The notes beneath the pieces are model-generated. The model had not been told where the DNA came from and made no database searches. It saw nothing but the letters and a program-made list of their open reading frames with translations. DNA of 64,000 bases from F22 sp963678855 (GTDB taxonomy: Bacteria > Bacteroidota > Bacteroidia > Bacteroidales > Bacteroidaceae), in NCBI GenBank assembly GCA_963678855.1, contig OY787448.1, positions 1,550,001 to 1,614,000 on the forward strand, written 5' to 3'. Below are positions 63,480-64,000 of the stretch, one piece after another. The translations under genes were made by a program, and so were the position numbers. The first letter of the stretch is position 1; the number at the start of each line of letters is the position of its first letter.

Positions 63480-64000
63480 TTAATCGTTTTCTGAATTTTT
63501 CGGCATTTCTACTGGATAATGGATCTCAATAGTACCCTGAGTGATATCTGAAGACGGATAAACAAGATATTGACCTTTGAAATATTTCAATATCAACTCA
63601 TTGATATGGTTACGAATCATCATATCGTGATAGACCTGCTCCGTATCGTCATAAGCTAGGGGAGAACCGATAAAACGAAGTACCACTACTCCTCTACTCT
63701 CAAGATAGGTGGTCGTCAATGAAATATATGGACGTCCATTTTGGTCTTCAGGAAGCAATTGCTTGACATTTGCTCCTGTATAGGTATAGATGCTATAGAA
63801 TAGCTCCTTAAATCGATCTAAATCGGTCGCAAAGCGCACATCAGGTAAATGTTTTGGATATTGTATCTTACAATTGTCTTGATGATTACGCTCAATGTCT
63901 CTAAGCCATCTGGTCAAGATAACAGGAAGCTCTTGGGTATCTCCCACCATAGGTAATAAGCCTGATTCCAAACGACTCATATCTAGAATATCTGTAATAG
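63480..64000 (-). CDS. Histidine-kinase-like protein, C-terminal part with degenerate ATPase domain (partial)
   Basis: The frame runs off the right edge of the window. The first visible residues read ITDILDMSRLESG, which is the region just after the phospho-accepting His in HisKA domains. The following ~150 residues align in layout with an HATPase domain (FATDLDRFKELFYSIYTYTG; GTIEIHYPVE at the end). The N-box Asn of NAxKFT is replaced, and no DxGxG (G1) motif is seen, so ATP binding may be lost or atypical. A Met at 63980 is internal to the frame. Target unknown; the partner regulator would lie outside the window. Confidence 0.65.
   Translation of the reverse strand, partial: ITDILDMSRLESGLLPMVGDTQELPVILTRWLRDIERNHQDNCKIQYPKHLPDVRFATDLDRFKELFYSIYTYTGANVKQLLPEDQNGRPYISLTTTYLESRGVVVLRFIGSPLAYDDTEQVYHDMMIRNHINELILKYFKGQYLVYPSSDITQGTIEIHYPVEMPKNSEND

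Overview
The window looks like a chromosomal segment of a Bacteroidales bacterium (Bacteroides/Prevotella-like; genus not resolved). The grounds are three SusC/SusD pairs, many lipoproteins with acidic residues after the lipobox Cys, GH92/GH18/GH97 glycan-degrading enzymes, an ECF sigma/FecR pair, and promoters of the Bacteroidetes type (TTTG, a 19-20 nt spacer, then TAnnTTTG) with no clear Shine-Dalgarno sequences. Both window edges cut genes: a serine acetyltransferase-like tail at the left and a histidine-kinase-like C-terminus at the right.

Left part (1-28.9 kb) is housekeeping. On the plus strand are a THUMP rRNA methyltransferase, an S9 prolyl peptidase, purD, a membrane protein, a zinc-type ABC binding protein and ATPase (no permease beside them), a large DUF2723/TMEM260-like membrane protein, a polysaccharide deacetylase and queG. 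A minus-strand SulP transporter follows, then lpdA, a PBP4-type carboxypeptidase and corA on the plus strand. The minus strand then carries a haem pair (hemN, hemG), a probable siderophore-uptake pair (TonB receptor plus AmpG/RhtX-like MFS permease), asd and a small hypothetical gene, before a plus-strand cation/proton antiporter.

Middle part (29-50.2 kb) is a minus-strand polysaccharide utilisation locus. Reading with transcription it has two GH92 alpha-mannosidases, an ECF sigma factor and FecR anti-sigma, an STN-containing SusC, SusD, a GH18-like protein without catalytic acids, a DUF1735/LamG lipoprotein, an EndoH-like GH18 endo-beta-N-acetylglucosaminidase and an Ig-like lipoprotein. This layout fits a high-mannose N-glycan system: endoglycosidase release outside, import by SusCD, mannose trimming by GH92. 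Beyond a degenerate region lies a separate minus-strand gene that fuses a GH97 alpha-glucosidase to an endonuclease/exonuclease/phosphatase (EEP) domain. Next to it are a GH3 remnant and a 52-bp perfect palindrome.

Right part (51-62.7 kb) has two plus-strand SusC/SusD transcription units, one followed by two small lipoproteins, with no enzyme genes. It is followed by a repeat-rich gene-free stretch with a 40-bp perfect palindrome, tRNA-Gln(TTG) with clear promoter and terminator, and the kinase-like fragment.

The points most worth attention are the GH97-EEP fusion beside the N-glycan locus, the two loop-less perfect palindromes, a 21-nt-periodic repeat/hairpin after the siderophore operon, and a palindrome overlapping that operon's promoter. 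I did not see a CRISPR array, prophage, intact insertion sequence or rRNA.
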